Position numbers and translations under genes: made by a program
In this document: piece by piece, positions 8,880 to 20,519 of the stretch
How the letters are laid out: the number at the start of each line of letters is the position of its first letter
How positions within the stretch are numbered: position 1 is the first letter of the stretch
The notes under the pieces: generated by a model
Told to the model about the DNA's origin: nothing
The model's database searches: none
The model's input: the letters and a program-made list of their open reading frames with translations, nothing else
Assembly: GCA_004519485.1 (NCBI GenBank)
Contig: CP038130.1
Location: 248,001-312,000 of the forward strand
DNA: 64,000 nt
Reading direction: 5' to 3'
Origin: Nannochloropsis oceanica
Lineage: Eukaryota; Sar; Eustigmatophyceae; Eustigmatales; Monodopsidaceae

Positions 8880-11827
8880 TCAGTTATCGCCTCTTCCCTC
8901 CCTGTCTCCATCCCCGCCCCCCTCCCTCATTCTCCCCCCCTCCTCCTCCTCCTCCGGTGCGATCGAGACAAACGTCACCTCGTTGGCCAAGCCGCATGTG
9001 TTGTTCCTCGATGACAGGCGGATATGGCCATCCATACCCCACAAGGTTGACCACGAATTACGAACCTGGGAGGGGGCGAAGGAGGGAGGGAGGGAGGGGG
9101 CGAAGGAGGGGAGGAGGGAGGGAGGGGGAGAGAAGGGGAAGGAGGGAGAAGGGATTGAGGGAGGGGTGTGGTCGAGCGCCATTCAGACATCAGTGATCAA
9201 GGAGATAGAATGCTCAAGGAGATAGACAGTGGGGGAGGGGGGGAGGGCTGAGGACTAACCACGAAATAGGGCTCGGGTGCGTTGTCATTGTATCCCACAA
9301 TATTGACGCAGTGATCGAGAGAATCGTAGGCGTAGCTCCCGCAAGCCTCCGTCATTAGTACACCCTGAGAGGGGGAGAGCGGGAAAGAGGAAGGGAGGGA
9401 GGGAGGGAGAGGTAAGTTGTAGCCGTGGCCTCCGCAGACCTCGGTCATCAGCACACCCTGCAGAAGAATAATGGGGAGGAGGGAGGGAAGAAGGGAGAAA
9501 GAGAGGGGAGGAGGAAGGGATGAAGGAAGAAAGAGAGGGGGGGGGGGAGGGAGGGAGGGAGGGCGGGAGGGCGGGAGACGACGTACCTCGACGTACAACC
9601 CCCAGCTCTCGGCGTTGACACATATGGAGGCGGGCCCATATTCCGCCACATTCGCCTTCAAGAGGTCAAGGTCTTGCGCGTCGCAGGCGTCGTCGCAGGG
9701 CGGAGTGCCGTAGGACCAGCCGGCGATAGAGACATAGAACCCTAGGGAAGGAGGGGGGAGGGCGGGAGGGAGGGACTCTTGAGTGTTGTGGAAGGGAATT
9801 GGAGAACGACGGGTGGGAGGGACAGAGGGAAGGTATGTGTGCGGAGTCGAGAAATGTAGGTGGAGGGAGGGAGGGAGGGGGGGGGGATAAATAAGGAGGG
9901 AAAGTCTTCACGTGGGACAACGGCATGCCCGTCTTTCCTTCCTTTTTCTCTAACCCATTCCCACACACCTTTACATACACACACATACCCACATACACAC
10001 GAGTACGACAAACACCCACGCCATTGATTACCACCCACATACAAATCCACATTCCAGGTACACACGTACGTACGTACGTACCGGTCAAGGCCTCGTACTC
10101 CTCCGCCTTGGTCAGGTTCCCAATCTGCCGGTTGCGGCATTTTTCCGTGCATCGCGGCGACAGACACTCCTCGTACATGCTCTCGACATAAGGGGCCATG
10201 GCGGCGCTCACCAGCCCCGGGGTCTGCATGCCCGTCTTTGTCTCCCCTCCTAGCAGCTGGAGGAAAGGAAGGAGGGAGGGAGGGAGGGGGGGAGGAGGGG
10301 AGAGGGGAGTGGACGAAAATGTTTGAAGGGAAAAAACAAACCAACCCTCCCTCCCTCCCTACCTACCTCCCTCTCTTCCTCCCCTTACTCGCTTTCCCCC
10401 CCCCAACACGCTCATATATGCATGGACCTCCCCCTTCCTCCCCCTCTCTCCCTCCCTCCATCTTCCTGACCTACGCACCTGCTCGTAGGCTTCGATCGTA
10501 TCCCCCCCCCCACACCCAAAGCCATTGGCCGTGCAGGAGGTGACCTGCTGCACCGACAAACGCCACGGGGCGTTCCCGTCCATGATGAAGGCAGATTCAA
10601 TCTGTGACGTGGCCGAGAACGCCCAGCAGGACTAGGAGAGTGGGAAGGAGGGATGGAGAGAGGGAGGGCAAGTCGATAAGAATGAAAGAAGCACGGCGGG
10701 CAATCATAACGCAATTAACAAAAGTTTTAAAAATAAAAAACAAAAAACGCCCAGCCCCTACACCCACGTCACAAGCTAATAATTTTAACCTAAAGAGGAT
10801 GAGGGAAGAAGGAGGGAAAGCAGAGAGGCATGCACTTACCCCGCACTGTCCTTGATTCGCCACGCTCGTCGTCGCACCTGCCTCAACCCAGTCCACCATT
10901 GCCGGCCGCTTCTGCACGGGCCCCCCTCCCTCCTTCCCTCCCTCCTCCTCGCCCTCCCTCTCCATCCTCGCCGAAGTCCACGCCAAGGGCCTGCGAATCG
11001 CCATCCCCTTCCTCACTCCCTTCCCATGGCTCTTTCTCCCCTTGTACCGCCGGTCGAACTCCTCCTGCGTTTCGTCGGAGAAACGGGTGACACCAAACAC
11101 GTGTTCGCCGCCCGCTGCCACGTTATGGGCATTGCGCAGCTTGGCTTGTGCTAGGGAGGATCGGAAGACAGAGAAGCGGTATGATTCCTCCGCGGAGGAG
11201 AGGTAGACTTTTCGGAAGTACCTTAAGATGGTTGGGAGGGAGGGAGGGGGGGAGGGAAGGAGAAAGAAAGGGTGGGTGGGAGGATGAGGGAGGTGAGTTT
11301 TACAAGTGGTGCGTGGTGGAGTTATTTTGCAGAACACGGGCATGAAAGAAGAGAGAACGAAGGGAACTGCCGGCATGGTTTTTAACAGGGATTTATCTGA
11401 CTTTGTGGAAGACCCAAGGATAGGTAAGACGGGCATGGGCAAGCGGAACAGGAAGAGATGAGACGGTCTGAGGGGAGGCAATTAAGGGAGGGAAAGGGAA
11501 TACAAAAGGAGACAGAATGGAAATAGGGGGCTTGCACACATGCAGGCCTGAAGCCAATTTCCACGCTCATGGTAAACGAAAGACACGAGGGGACACGACG
11601 CACGGGTATTATCAAGGTTAACGTCGAAGCAACCCCTTTCCGCGTGCGTACCTCTTGAATCGAGACCATTCCTCTTCCGCCACCTCGTGACCGTGCAGGA
11701 CCCACCCACGACGATGCTTGTGCTTGTGCTGCTGTAGCCGCTGCTCCTCGGTGGTGGCGGTCGTGATGGCAGCGCTCGCAGCGGCGAAAAGGCAGCTGAG
11801 GAGGATGGCTGATCGGAGAAGCAGCAT
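8880..11827 (-). CDS. Secreted/lysosomal papain-family (C1A) cysteine protease
   Basis: Seven exons (11827-11652, 11221-10840, 10631-10479, 10256-10082, 9741-9587, 9364-9260, 9065-8880) sum to 443 residues in frame. An N-terminal signal peptide (MLLLRSAILLSCLFAAASA) sends it to the secretory/lysosomal route. The I29-type propeptide includes WSRFKRYFRKVYLSSAEESYR and GVTRFSDETQEEFDRRY. The catalytic Cys is in VANQGQCG|SCWAFSA (split by intron 2), the His in SLDHCVNIVGYND and the Asn in VVRNSWSTLWGMDG; all are present. GFGCGGGDTIEAYE replaces the usual GCNGG motif. A Glu/Gly-rich stretch (about 50 bases of GGGA type) sits inside exon 2 just before the mature domain, and the C-terminus ends in an acidic/Gly tail. 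Intron 5 holds a diverged extra copy of the start of exon 6. Confidence 0.93.
9410..9457 (-). repeat. Diverged duplicate of the start of protease exon 6
   Basis: On the minus strand, right after its own good acceptor (TTCTGCAG), this segment reads GVLMTEVCGGHGYN, against GVLMTEACGSYAYD at the start of exon 6 (from 9364). About 31 of 42 bases match. The frame from this acceptor stays open through the intervening CT-rich sequence into exon 6, so its use would insert 31 residues. It is either a decaying tandem duplicate or an alternative acceptor. Confidence 0.8.
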
Positions 11828-12196
11828 GTTGATGTAGCACGTGATGTTGATGATATTGAGGGTCTCAACGAAAGCCTGTATTTGTGATAGGTAGCCAAAG
11901 ACAGTGGGCAAGCGGATAGAGCCACAAGGATGAGGACGACCAACGGAGACGCACTGCAAGTTTTGGAGAGTTGTGTGTCCAAGTCAAGGCTTACAAGGCT
12001 AGATCTGCACTATACACTGCTGCGGCATCGGCATTGGCGCGCTCGCCGAAGTTATAAACGTTCGTTACAGAGGAAGAGGTCGATCGATCGATCGGGCAGC
12101 ACAACGACCACCCCTTAACCCTCCCTCGCAAACACCACACGTAGGCTACGCCCGACCTTTTGCGTCATTCTCTTGCATTTCTGCAACTCAGTCACC
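11828..12196. promoter_or_regulatory. Shared bidirectional upstream region
   Basis: About 370 bases separate the start codons of the protease (-) and the disordered protein (+), so promoters and 5' leaders of both must lie here. A short GATC-type run (CGATCGATCGATCG) occurs near 12080. No TATA box stands out. Confidence 0.5.
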
Positions 12197-14198
12197 ATGC
12201 CGTCATCCGCAAAGAAAGGTAAGAAGGACAACCGAAGAGTGACCACTAGCGCGCTCACACCCATGCGCCGCAGGTTGTAGTGGAGCGTCCAATCACCCAT
12301 CTCTTTTCACATAAACACCCACAGGCGCGGGCGTGCCCACTCGAATCACGCATATCAACGACGACACCGACGATGGACAGCATCCCATGTCCAAGGCCCA
12401 CAAGCGCCATTACAAAGAGCCCCTTGTCTCTATGAAGGAAATTATGGCCTACGAGGCCGTGCCGGCCACCTATCCAAAAGTTACTGCGTCGCGCACTATC
12501 GCCATCCCCAAGAAGGCCAACAAAAAGCCCTCTGCTTATTCCTGTTCTGCCACACCCCAAAATATTTCTTCCGCCTCCTCCATCACCATCACTCCCAAAA
12601 GGCGGTCGACGCCCTTGATGCCCCGCCGTCAGACTCCCCAAGAATTAGAGGAGGAAGAAGACGACGAAGAAGGAGAAGATCAGACAGAGACAGAGAGAGC
12701 CGCTGCGCCCTCCTCCTCCGTACGTCTAAGCCGGAGGAGTAGCCTTGCCCTCAACAAAACCACCGCAGCAGCAGCAGCAGCAGCAGCATCATCAGCAGCA
12801 ACAACGGAAGAAGAGATGGCGGACATGCACCGTCTGCGTGCCCTCGCCATCGAACACGCTGCCCGGGCCCTCCTCCAAAAGAAACAACAGAGACAAGCCG
12901 CCAGACAAGCAACCAATGCCTCCTCCCTGTCCTCTTCCCTTACTGATGCTCCCATCCAATCCCCGTGGGCAACGAAGGCCTTTAGCAAGCCTACGCGGAA
13001 AATGGGAAGGAAGAAGATCATTGGTGCCGCAGCTGCTGCCTCTGGATCACAGGAATTGTTTCTCTTTCCTTACCCAGCCACACCCGAAGCATTGGCGAGA
13101 GGAAAGGAAAAGACGGGAAGCAATCCTTCCACTGCGGCCGCTGCTACTACTGCTGCTGCTGCCAGTCGTGCTAAATGTGGACAAGCAAGCAGCAAGCAGA
13201 ATAAAATGCCTACGACACCTGCAGCTGCTGCTGCGGGTGCCGCAGGTGCAGGTGGGGCGGCGAAGGAAGGGGAAAAGAAGAAGGGAAGGAAAAGGGTGAT
13301 GCTGAGCACTACTACTACTACCACCATCCCTGCTGCAAGGACCCCGGCGAAGGCCCTAGTGACAAGAAGCAGCAACAGCAGCAGCAGCAGCAGTAGCAGG
13401 AGGACAACACCCTGTCGAGCCTCCTCCTCCTCCTCCTCCTCCTCCTCCTCCTCTTCCACTCCCGATGCTCTTACTACTGCTTCTGCTCCCTGTATCGCAG
13501 CGATCGCAGCGACAGCATCAAAAGCACCAGCACCAGCGGTTTCGAAAATCCCGACGCCCCGCAAGCCCAAGACTGTCGCTGCTGCAGCTGCAGGGAGGAC
13601 GACTTCAGGAATGACGACCAGGACAAGGAAGGGTCACGTCCAGCCTCAACCACAGGCACAAGCGCAAATGTGGGAAGAGGGCAGCAGCACCAGCAGCAGG
13701 AGTAGCAGTAGGAAGAAGGTGGTTAAGAGGGAGGCAAGGAGGGAGGGAGGGAGGGACGTTGAGGCAAACTATGCGTCGTTTTTGGCCTCTCTGGAACAAC
13801 AGGAGGGTACGGAAGCATTCTCGACACGGAAGGAGGGAGTGAGGGAGGAAGAAAAGGCGACACTAGGAGTGACGACGATGACAGGGAAGGAGAAAGGGAA
13901 GATAACACTGCCGGTTGCAGAGGAGGAGGAGGAGGAGGGAAGGGGGGGAGGAGAGGTGCTGAAGGAGGTGGGTAACAGCAAGAGCAATAGGCGCAAGACG
14001 ATTTTTAAGCTTAAGAAGACAACCAAAGTCGCTGCCTATGTCCCGGAGGAGGACGAGGAAGGGAGGGAGGACGAAGCGGAAGAAGAGGAGGCACTGTTGA
14101 AGACGGATCCGATGGCTTACAAAGAATGGATTGAGCGCGTCCCACCGGCGGGCACTAAGGTGGTGAAGGGCCTGTCAGTTGAGGATTGCTTGCGATAA
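12197..14198 (+). CDS. Disordered Ala/Ser/Thr-rich protein, probably nuclear, unknown function
   Basis: I do not recognise this gene. Exon 1 is 22 nt (12197-12218, MPSSAKKG) and exon 2 is 12325-14198, with a 106-nt GT-AG intron; the model gives 631 residues. The first ~80 residues look most constrained (GVPTRITHINDDTDDGQHP, HKRHYKEPLVSMKEIMAYEA). They are followed by many basic SPKR/TPKRR-like patches, an acidic run (EELEEEEDDEEGEDQ), an Ala run, a possible helix (about 160-200), Ser/Ala/Lys repeats and a C-terminus DPMAYKEWIERVPPAGTKVV. Alternating basic and acidic low-complexity sequence suggests a nuclear or chromatin-associated protein; this is inference only. A degenerate copy of its 3' end lies past the stop. 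Confidence 0.7.
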
Positions 14199-15566
14199 GA
14201 AGAATGAGGAAGGCAGGGGGGGAGGGGTTGGAAAGGAGTTAGGGAGGACGAGGAGGAGGGGTCGGTTGTGCCGGCGGGCACTTAGATGGTATAAGGGCCT
14301 GTCAATGATGGGAATGGTGGTGGCAGAGGGAGGGAAAAAAAAATTGGGTGTACATGTAAAGAGAGAACTGAGAAACAGGACGAAGGAGTCTATGTCTGTG
14401 TTGTGAACATGGGTTCATGAGGAAAGGAAGGGGAGGAAAGAGGGAGAGAGGAGAGGAGTGTGTGGGGTTTCGGGCGTGATGTTAAGCAGGCGTTTTATTT
14501 CGGCCATTCAATTTTTGAATTTCCTGGTTTTTGTTAACTTTCTAAAAAAGGGATAGTATGGGTGAGACAGATGTTATGAACATTATTAGGAGGATATGAG
14601 TGGGGGGAGGGGTGGAAGAAGAAAAAGTCGACGGCACGGCCGCAGACGCAAAGTTTGAGTCAATCACAGGAATGAATGTATGTAGGCAGCGACGTTGGAG
14701 GCGGGGGAGGTTGATGCCGACGAGAGGAAGTGGAAGGAGGCCGAGAACAAGAAGATATACATACACTCATAGCTCTAGCAAGAGATAAAAAAAAATCGAG
14801 ATTATGATTGTGTTTCGATGCAAGACTCGCGTCCTTTTGGCCACAGACGCATGTTTTCCAAAATAACTTGCATAAATACATGTATATATGTGTGTGTGAG
14901 AGCGTGTGTGTGGGTGTGCGTATTAATTATATTTTTCTCTTTCATTTCTCCTCTTATCGTAGTCACTTAGTCTTTTCACTTGCTGAGAATCCTCTTAGTG
15001 TCCTTGTTGTCATCAAATCTCTCTTCTCTCTATTGTTTACGTCTAGTGGTGCCCGCCCCGAGGGGGAGGTAGAAACAAACATGCCTGTCGTGCACCAGCA
15101 CCGGTCACGGGCCTCACTTCAGCGTATCGTAATTTGGCCCATGCAATTTGTGGGGTATAGGCAGGCTTTTGGCTTCTCATGTGCACCTTCCCGTTGTCGG
15201 GGGTGTGGCATCGAGGTTTGTTAATACATATCGTCTTTTTGAGTACACGTGGTATTTGGGTGGGGCTGACAATCTTAATCGCTAGAAACAAATTATCTGT
15301 TACGGTCTTAACCTTCTCGTCGGGAGGGGAAGGCAACCGCTCTAACCTACCCCTGCCCTCTCAATTCATCAACACACACCATATCGTACCTGCCGCGGCA
15401 GGGCGGTGCCGCCTTTGGAGAGAAGGTGGCATAAAAGCAAATCTCTCCCTGCTCACACAATGGCCAGCGACGAAATGTCACTGCACTGGTGAAACCCTCC
15501 TGTCCTCCCTCCCTATCCTTCCCTCCCTCATTCCCTCCCTCCCTCCATCCAACCCTCCCTCTATCC
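14199..15566. other. Convergent intergenic region; possible 3' exon of the minus-strand neighbour
   Basis: Most of this stretch shows no gene. On the minus strand at about 15490-15347, an acceptor (CCAGTGCAG) is followed by an open frame reading TFRRWPLCEQGEICFYATFS and ending with CRGR then a GTACGA donor-like site. This could be a further 3' exon of the coiled-coil protein gene, replacing its present stop. A CT-rich tract and GT-rich dinucleotides (about 14880-14920) complete the interval. Confidence 0.4.
14263..14312 (+). repeat. Degenerate copy of the 3' coding end of the upstream gene
   Basis: This segment closely matches 14139-14185, the last coding bases of the disordered-protein gene. 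The two share CCGGCGGGCACT, then A-GGTGGT/AGATGGT, then AAGGGCCTGTCA. It lies 65 bases past the stop, on the same strand, and appears to be a short tandem duplication separated by purine-rich filler. Confidence 0.75.
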
Positions 15567-16353
15567 CTACCCCCTCCTCTCTCCCTCCGCCATCGCAATC
15601 CGCACCACATTCGGTGGCAGTGCCGGCGGCGGCAAATTCAAAATCGACAACACCTCATCCGTCACTTTCAACATGGCTGCTGGGTCGTGCCCTCCCTCCC
15701 TCCCTCCTCCCATCTTTCCCTCCCCCTTCATTTTCCGCACTCGGTCGATCAAAACCCGGATGGCCGCATTTTGCTTCAAGAGCTCATGCACTATTTTCCC
15801 ATCCTCCACCTCGTCGTTCCTCGCTTTAGTCGTCACCAACTGGGCAAGAGTTTCGTGGACTAATTTAATCCTACGTAAAGCCTCTGTTTCTGCCCTTACG
15901 TCTGCTTCTAAACCCTTGAGTTTGTGACGCATGTCCTGCTTTCCTCCCTCCTTCCCAATTCCTCCTCCTTGCCTTGCTTGCTGCTGTTGTCGTTCATCGT
16001 CTTCTTCTTTTGCTTCTTTCTTGGGCGAAATGGTGATGGTGGTGGAGGAGGAGGAGGACATAGCAGTGGGGAAAAGGGGGTGGGAGGAGCTGGCGGAGGC
16101 CGTGGGCACCTCGCCGATGCTATTGATGCTACTACAGCTGCTTCTGACCCCGCTTAAATCCCCTCTTTTCCCGTCTGCCTTGCGCTTGCGTGCTTCCTTT
16201 TTCTGGAAGGGGGAAAGAGGAGCAACAGCGGCAGCAGGGACAGTGGAGCAGCAGGACGAGGAAGGGAAAGAGGAATAGTTGATGGTGGAATGGGAGGGGA
16301 AGGCTGAGTGAGTGGAAGAATGCTGCTGCTGCTGTTGCTGCTGAGCCAGTAGG

Positions 16354-16401
<48 letters not shown>

Positions 16402-18636
16402 ATAATTTGCTGCTGCAATTGCTGTTGTTGCTGCTGGCAGGACGAGGGTGAGGAAGAGCAAGAAGAAGGGAGCCATACACTTGGATATTGCTGTTGTTGT
16501 TGCTGTTGCTGCGATTGCTGCTGCGAAGGAGGGGGGATGTAGGTGTGAGAGGCCGGTGTGAAGGCCGTCATTTTGAAGCTACCGCCGCTCGTGCCATTAT
16601 CCCAGTGGCCAGGGAGGAAGAGGGACTGCTGCTGCTGCTTCTGCTGCTGCTGGTGGTGATAGGATGAGGATGAGGTACAGGTAGAGGAAGGAAGCCAAAC
16701 GCTCGGATGTTGCTGGTCTTGCTGTGGCGGCTGGTCCTGCCCACGAGTCGCAGAAAAGGAGGAGGAGGAAGGACAAGAGGAGGAGGTGGAGGAGGATGAG
16801 GAGGTAGGGTAGGGAGGCGGGGGGGAGTACTGCCAGAAGGGAACTGCGCCATGTCCAGTGGGAGGACGAGGCATGAACGGAGGGAGGGAAGAGGAGCTCC
16901 CTCCTACTCCCATGACATCCTGTCCCCTTCGTCCCCCGTTTCCATCACCACCGCTGCCCAGCACTCCCACTGTCGCTCTTCCTTCTTCTCCCATCGCCGC
17001 CGTTCGCCCCCTAACATCCACAGCTGCAATTGCCGTCGGCGGTAGCATCCCTCCCTTCCTCCCTCCCTCCCTCCTTCCATCCCTTCCGTCTCTTATCGAT
17101 ACCTCGGACCGTATCAGATTCAAAAGAGAATTTTGTGTTTTCGAGGCACGAGGGATAGAAGCAGCTGCTCCCTTCAGCCGTCTTAGCGGCGGTCGTAGCT
17201 CAGAGGAAGGGAGGAAAGGCACGGCGGAGGAAGTGGCTGAGGAGGTGCGTGTGAAGGGATAGGAGGCGGGTGTGTGGATGTGAGGGAAGAGGGGGGTCGG
17301 CGGGGCAGGCGAGTTTGCTAGATAAAGCAGACACTCTTCCGGCGACGACCTCTGACCATTGATAATGCCCTCACACGCCGGCCTGCGTCCTCCTCCTCCC
17401 CCTCCTCCTCCTCCTCCTCCTTGTCCTTCTCCTCCTCCTCCTTCACCTTTTCCCCCTTCTGACCTCCCTTCTCTTCCACCTCCTCCTCCACCTATTTTCT
17501 CACTGCTGCTGCTGCTGCTGCTGCTGCTACCTACACCGGCCGGAGAGTCTGAGTAGCGTAAGGTAAGTAGAACCTCTTCCGGAGATTGGTTGGGCTGTAA
17601 AACCGCGCGCGCTGTTGCTGCTTCAACTGATGCTGCTGTAGTAGTTGCTGTTGCTCCTGCTATTACTGCTACTGCTGCAACTGCTTCTACAGCTGCTGCT
17701 GCCACAGCTGTTGTTTTTGATACTGTTGCTGCTGTTGTCGTCGTCGTTGAGGGAGGTGGGAGACATTGGGTTGCAGCTTGAACTATGCATTTGTTGTCAC
17801 TGCTGGTACTGGCGCTGCAGGTGCTGGTGCTGCTGCTGGTGGTGGAAGGGTAGGGGGAGGACGAAGAGGAGGAGGTAGAAGGTTTTTGGATGTTACTACT
17901 TGCTAGAGGGTGAACCTCCTGCTGCTGCTGCTGCTGCTCCTGTTGCTGTTGCTGTTGCACACCACTTTCGTGGATGGCCAAGCGGGATATGTAAGCGAGA
18001 GGGATGGTGGCGTGACCATCTCCTCCTCCCCTTCCTCCTCCTTCCTTGCCTTCCTTGCCATCATCCGACGGAGAATTGTATATCAGGTGCGTGTGAGAGT
18101 TCATCTGCTGCAGCTGCTGCTGTCCACCCACGACGCTACCACTAAGGTTGTTTAGACGGAGGTAGGGGGAGGAAGAGAAGGACATGGACGAGGAGCGAGA
18201 GTCGTTCAATGCCCAAGACGAGGAGCGAGAGTCGTTAAATCCTAATGCAGCGGCAGGTTCCTGTTTTCCAAGGAAAGGGGGGATGCGAGAAAAGAAGGAA
18301 AGAGGGAGGGTGAGAATGGAACATAGAATGAGGAGGAGGAGAGGAGGAGGAGTAGAAGGTGGAGGAGGAGGGGGTGGGTGCAAAACAGAGAAAGAAACGA
18401 CGCGAAGCACCAGTATGGGTAACGCACACATGCCCACGTCCAAGAAAGGAGAAAGAGCCGTCTATCCTCCTATACCCACTTCCTTCCCCTCCACGCACAC
18501 CTACCGGTGAAGGAAGCCATGGCGGCATGTTTGTGCTCAACTTTGTGGTGGTCTCCTCTATCGCTTCGCTGGCACCACCAGCATAAGCAGGTCTATTCCA
18601 TCCTCCCCCTGCGCCACCCGAGGAAGATGAAGCCAT
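15567..18636 (-). CDS. Large Q/S/G-rich protein with C-terminal coiled coil, unknown function
   Basis: Not recognised. Exon 1 (18636-18505) reads MASSSSGGAGGGWNRPAYAG...MPPWLPSP and joins in phase to exon 2 (18260-15567) at EPAAALGFNDS; total 941 residues. Most of it is low complexity: a short tandem repeat (FNDSRSSSWALNDSRSSS), Ser, Gly/Glu and Ala runs, and long glutamine tracts from CAG/CTG arrays around 16320-16400 and 16490-16520. Residues near the C-terminus (about 16000-15730) form a predicted coiled coil (LKGLEADVRAETEALRRIKL, HELLKQNAAIRVLIDRV), followed by LKVTDEVLSILNLPPPALP. Such Q-rich plus coiled-coil layout is common in transcriptional co-regulators and RNA-granule proteins; no family is assigned. 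The stop lies in a donor-like GGGGTAGGG, so the 3' end may be wrong. Confidence 0.65.
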
Positions 18637-19552
18637 CCCTCTCCTCCCCTTGCGGTTGTTGCCCTCCTGCTGCCTGTCTAGTAGCCTGTGCGCGACGCCT
18701 CAACAGGCAAGGAAACCCTGTGTGAAAGGTGTTGATCACTGAATCGTCCACATACATGTGAGGCGCGAGTTCTCATGGCACGGTGTTGCATCGGATCGGT
18801 CAAATGAAGACAGTGACGAGAACGCGACTCCAAGCATCCATGTCGTCTATAAAGCGCACCTTTATTTGGAGTTGTACAGCTATTTAGCCAAGGAAATGAA
18901 GCCCTTCTGCTCGGAAGTTCATCCAATTGCCCCGTCAGGTGATTCGCTCCTGCGCAAAGGATGGGGCCGCTGAGGCGATGAAAGCGGGAAGAGGCGTGTT
19001 GTGGGGATTGATGTGTGCGTTCGCCAGCCGCCCCTGTGAAGAATGCGAAAGTGGAAAGGATAGATAACTTGGTCACGTTGTAGCGGTAGAAGGGTGAGTA
19101 GTTCTGATAGGAAAGCTTGCGTGTCCCGAGGTGTCTGCATTCGCCAACTTCTTCAGGATGGCCCCATGAAGAGACGGGCTTTTTTGGGGGTGTTTCAGGA
19201 CAGAAGGACAGGGAAAGTTAAGATGGTCGGACACATGGTGGGGATGAGTTTCTGACTCTATCCTTAACGTTTTCCATTTGATCATGAAGAGATGCAAGAG
19301 ACATCTCTACCGTGAATAAACAAAGCCGAGAGCGACGAGCCGGCGACAACGTTGGGGATGAGGAGCACAGCGCTCCACAGGAGGCAAGGAAAGACACAAG
19401 AGCAAAACGTTCTCGGATGTGTATGCTGCATTTTACTGATAAAAGCAATCACCCCATCCACACCACACCAAACAGGGCTCCAGCCAGCTATACACGACCA
19501 AGCGCATAGGCATCTTAGGTCCGCTTGCCCCGCGCGTCATCGTCATACTGTC
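18637..19552. promoter_or_regulatory. Divergent upstream region
   Basis: Over 900 bases lie between the start codons of the Q-rich protein (-) and bL33 (+). Both promoters are expected here. A TATAAA occurs at about 18848 but its strand assignment is unclear. No coding region is supported. Confidence 0.4.
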
Positions 19553-20115
19553 ATGGCCAAGGTAAAATCCCCACCCGCCCTCTCCCTTCTTCTTGTCCGC
19601 AAACATGCTCTCACGCCCACCCCACCCCCATTCAACCCACAGCCTAAAAACCTTTTCATAAAGCTACTGTCGGCGGCAGGGACTGGGTAAGTAATGTAGA
19701 GTTTGGAGTTTTGCGCGTGATGACCGCTCCTCGACCTCCCCATCTTATTCCTTCTCGTATTCCTCTTCACAGCTTCTTCTACGTTACTCGCAAGAACCCC
19801 AAGAACGTCACTCGAAAGCTGGCATTGCGCAAGGTGCGTGCTGGGATGGTACAGAATGAATGATGAGAATGAGGGTTGGGCCATCCGAAAAACACAGCAG
19901 AGAAGGAAGTCCAGAGGGGTATATATGGCAGCTCATACCCCTGGCATTGATCGCGCCAGCCTATTTTCTTACTTATAATCTCCAGCATACCCTTGGATTG
20001 TACAGCGTTTTCCCTACCACTATCCACTCTGTCCTTCCTTTCCCCGTCCTCCCCATCCCAGTACGACCCCGTGGTGCAAAAACACGTGCTCTTCACCGAG
20101 ACAAAACTCAAGTAA
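19553..20115 (+). CDS. Organellar large-subunit ribosomal protein bL33
   Basis: This is a small protein of the bacterial-type 50S subunit. Four exons (19553-19561, 19643-19686, 19773-19833, 20062-20115) all have GT-AG introns and join to a 55-residue protein starting MAKPKNLFIKLLSAAGTGFF. It continues FYVTRKNPKNVTRKLALRKYD and ends VVQKHVLFTETKLK. Length and sequence match bL33, especially the mitochondrial/proteobacterial form without the zinc-binding Cys pairs. The first exon carries only three codons; reading through its donor would give a different, longer N-terminus, but the spliced form fits the family exactly. No separate targeting peptide is visible, as is usual for mitochondrial L33. 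Nuclear location and sequence favour a mitochondrial ribosome. Confidence 0.93.
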
Positions 20116-20519
20116 ACTGAGGAGATCCGACACCATCTCAGCATGCACTCGCGAATGCGCGCACAAAAAAGGAAATGTGTCGGAAATTGATTTTCGCAGG
20201 GACAACCCCAATAGCGAAACCATATGTAAAAATAAAAAACTTAAACGCATTGCCTCCCCCCCCCGCTCCTGCGTTCAGGCCTCTCTTATTTTCGGTTTGC
20301 TTCTTATCTGCTGAATGGCCATATTTTTGATTGTGTGTACTTTATCATCATCCTTTCCCACCTCTCCCACCTCTCCAGTCGTCTTTTGACCACCACATGG
20401 ACGACTGTTGCGGTATCCAAGAAGTTCATATAAATAATATAAATAACGTGCACCTTATCTTTTTGAACCCCTCACGGCCCTCCTCCTCCTACTACTCCTC
20501 CTCCTCCTCCTCCAATTCC
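20116..20519. other. Convergent 3' intergenic region
   Basis: Sequence between the 3' ends of bL33 (+) and UFL1 (-), with AT-rich parts, a C run and CCT repeats near 20480. No gene seen. Confidence 0.5.

Noticed and set aside
12680-13570. Minus-strand Ala/Glu/Leu-rich frames opposite the disordered-protein gene
   Set aside because: They mirror low-complexity codons of the plus-strand gene, which has a spliced start, a consistent frame and a stop.
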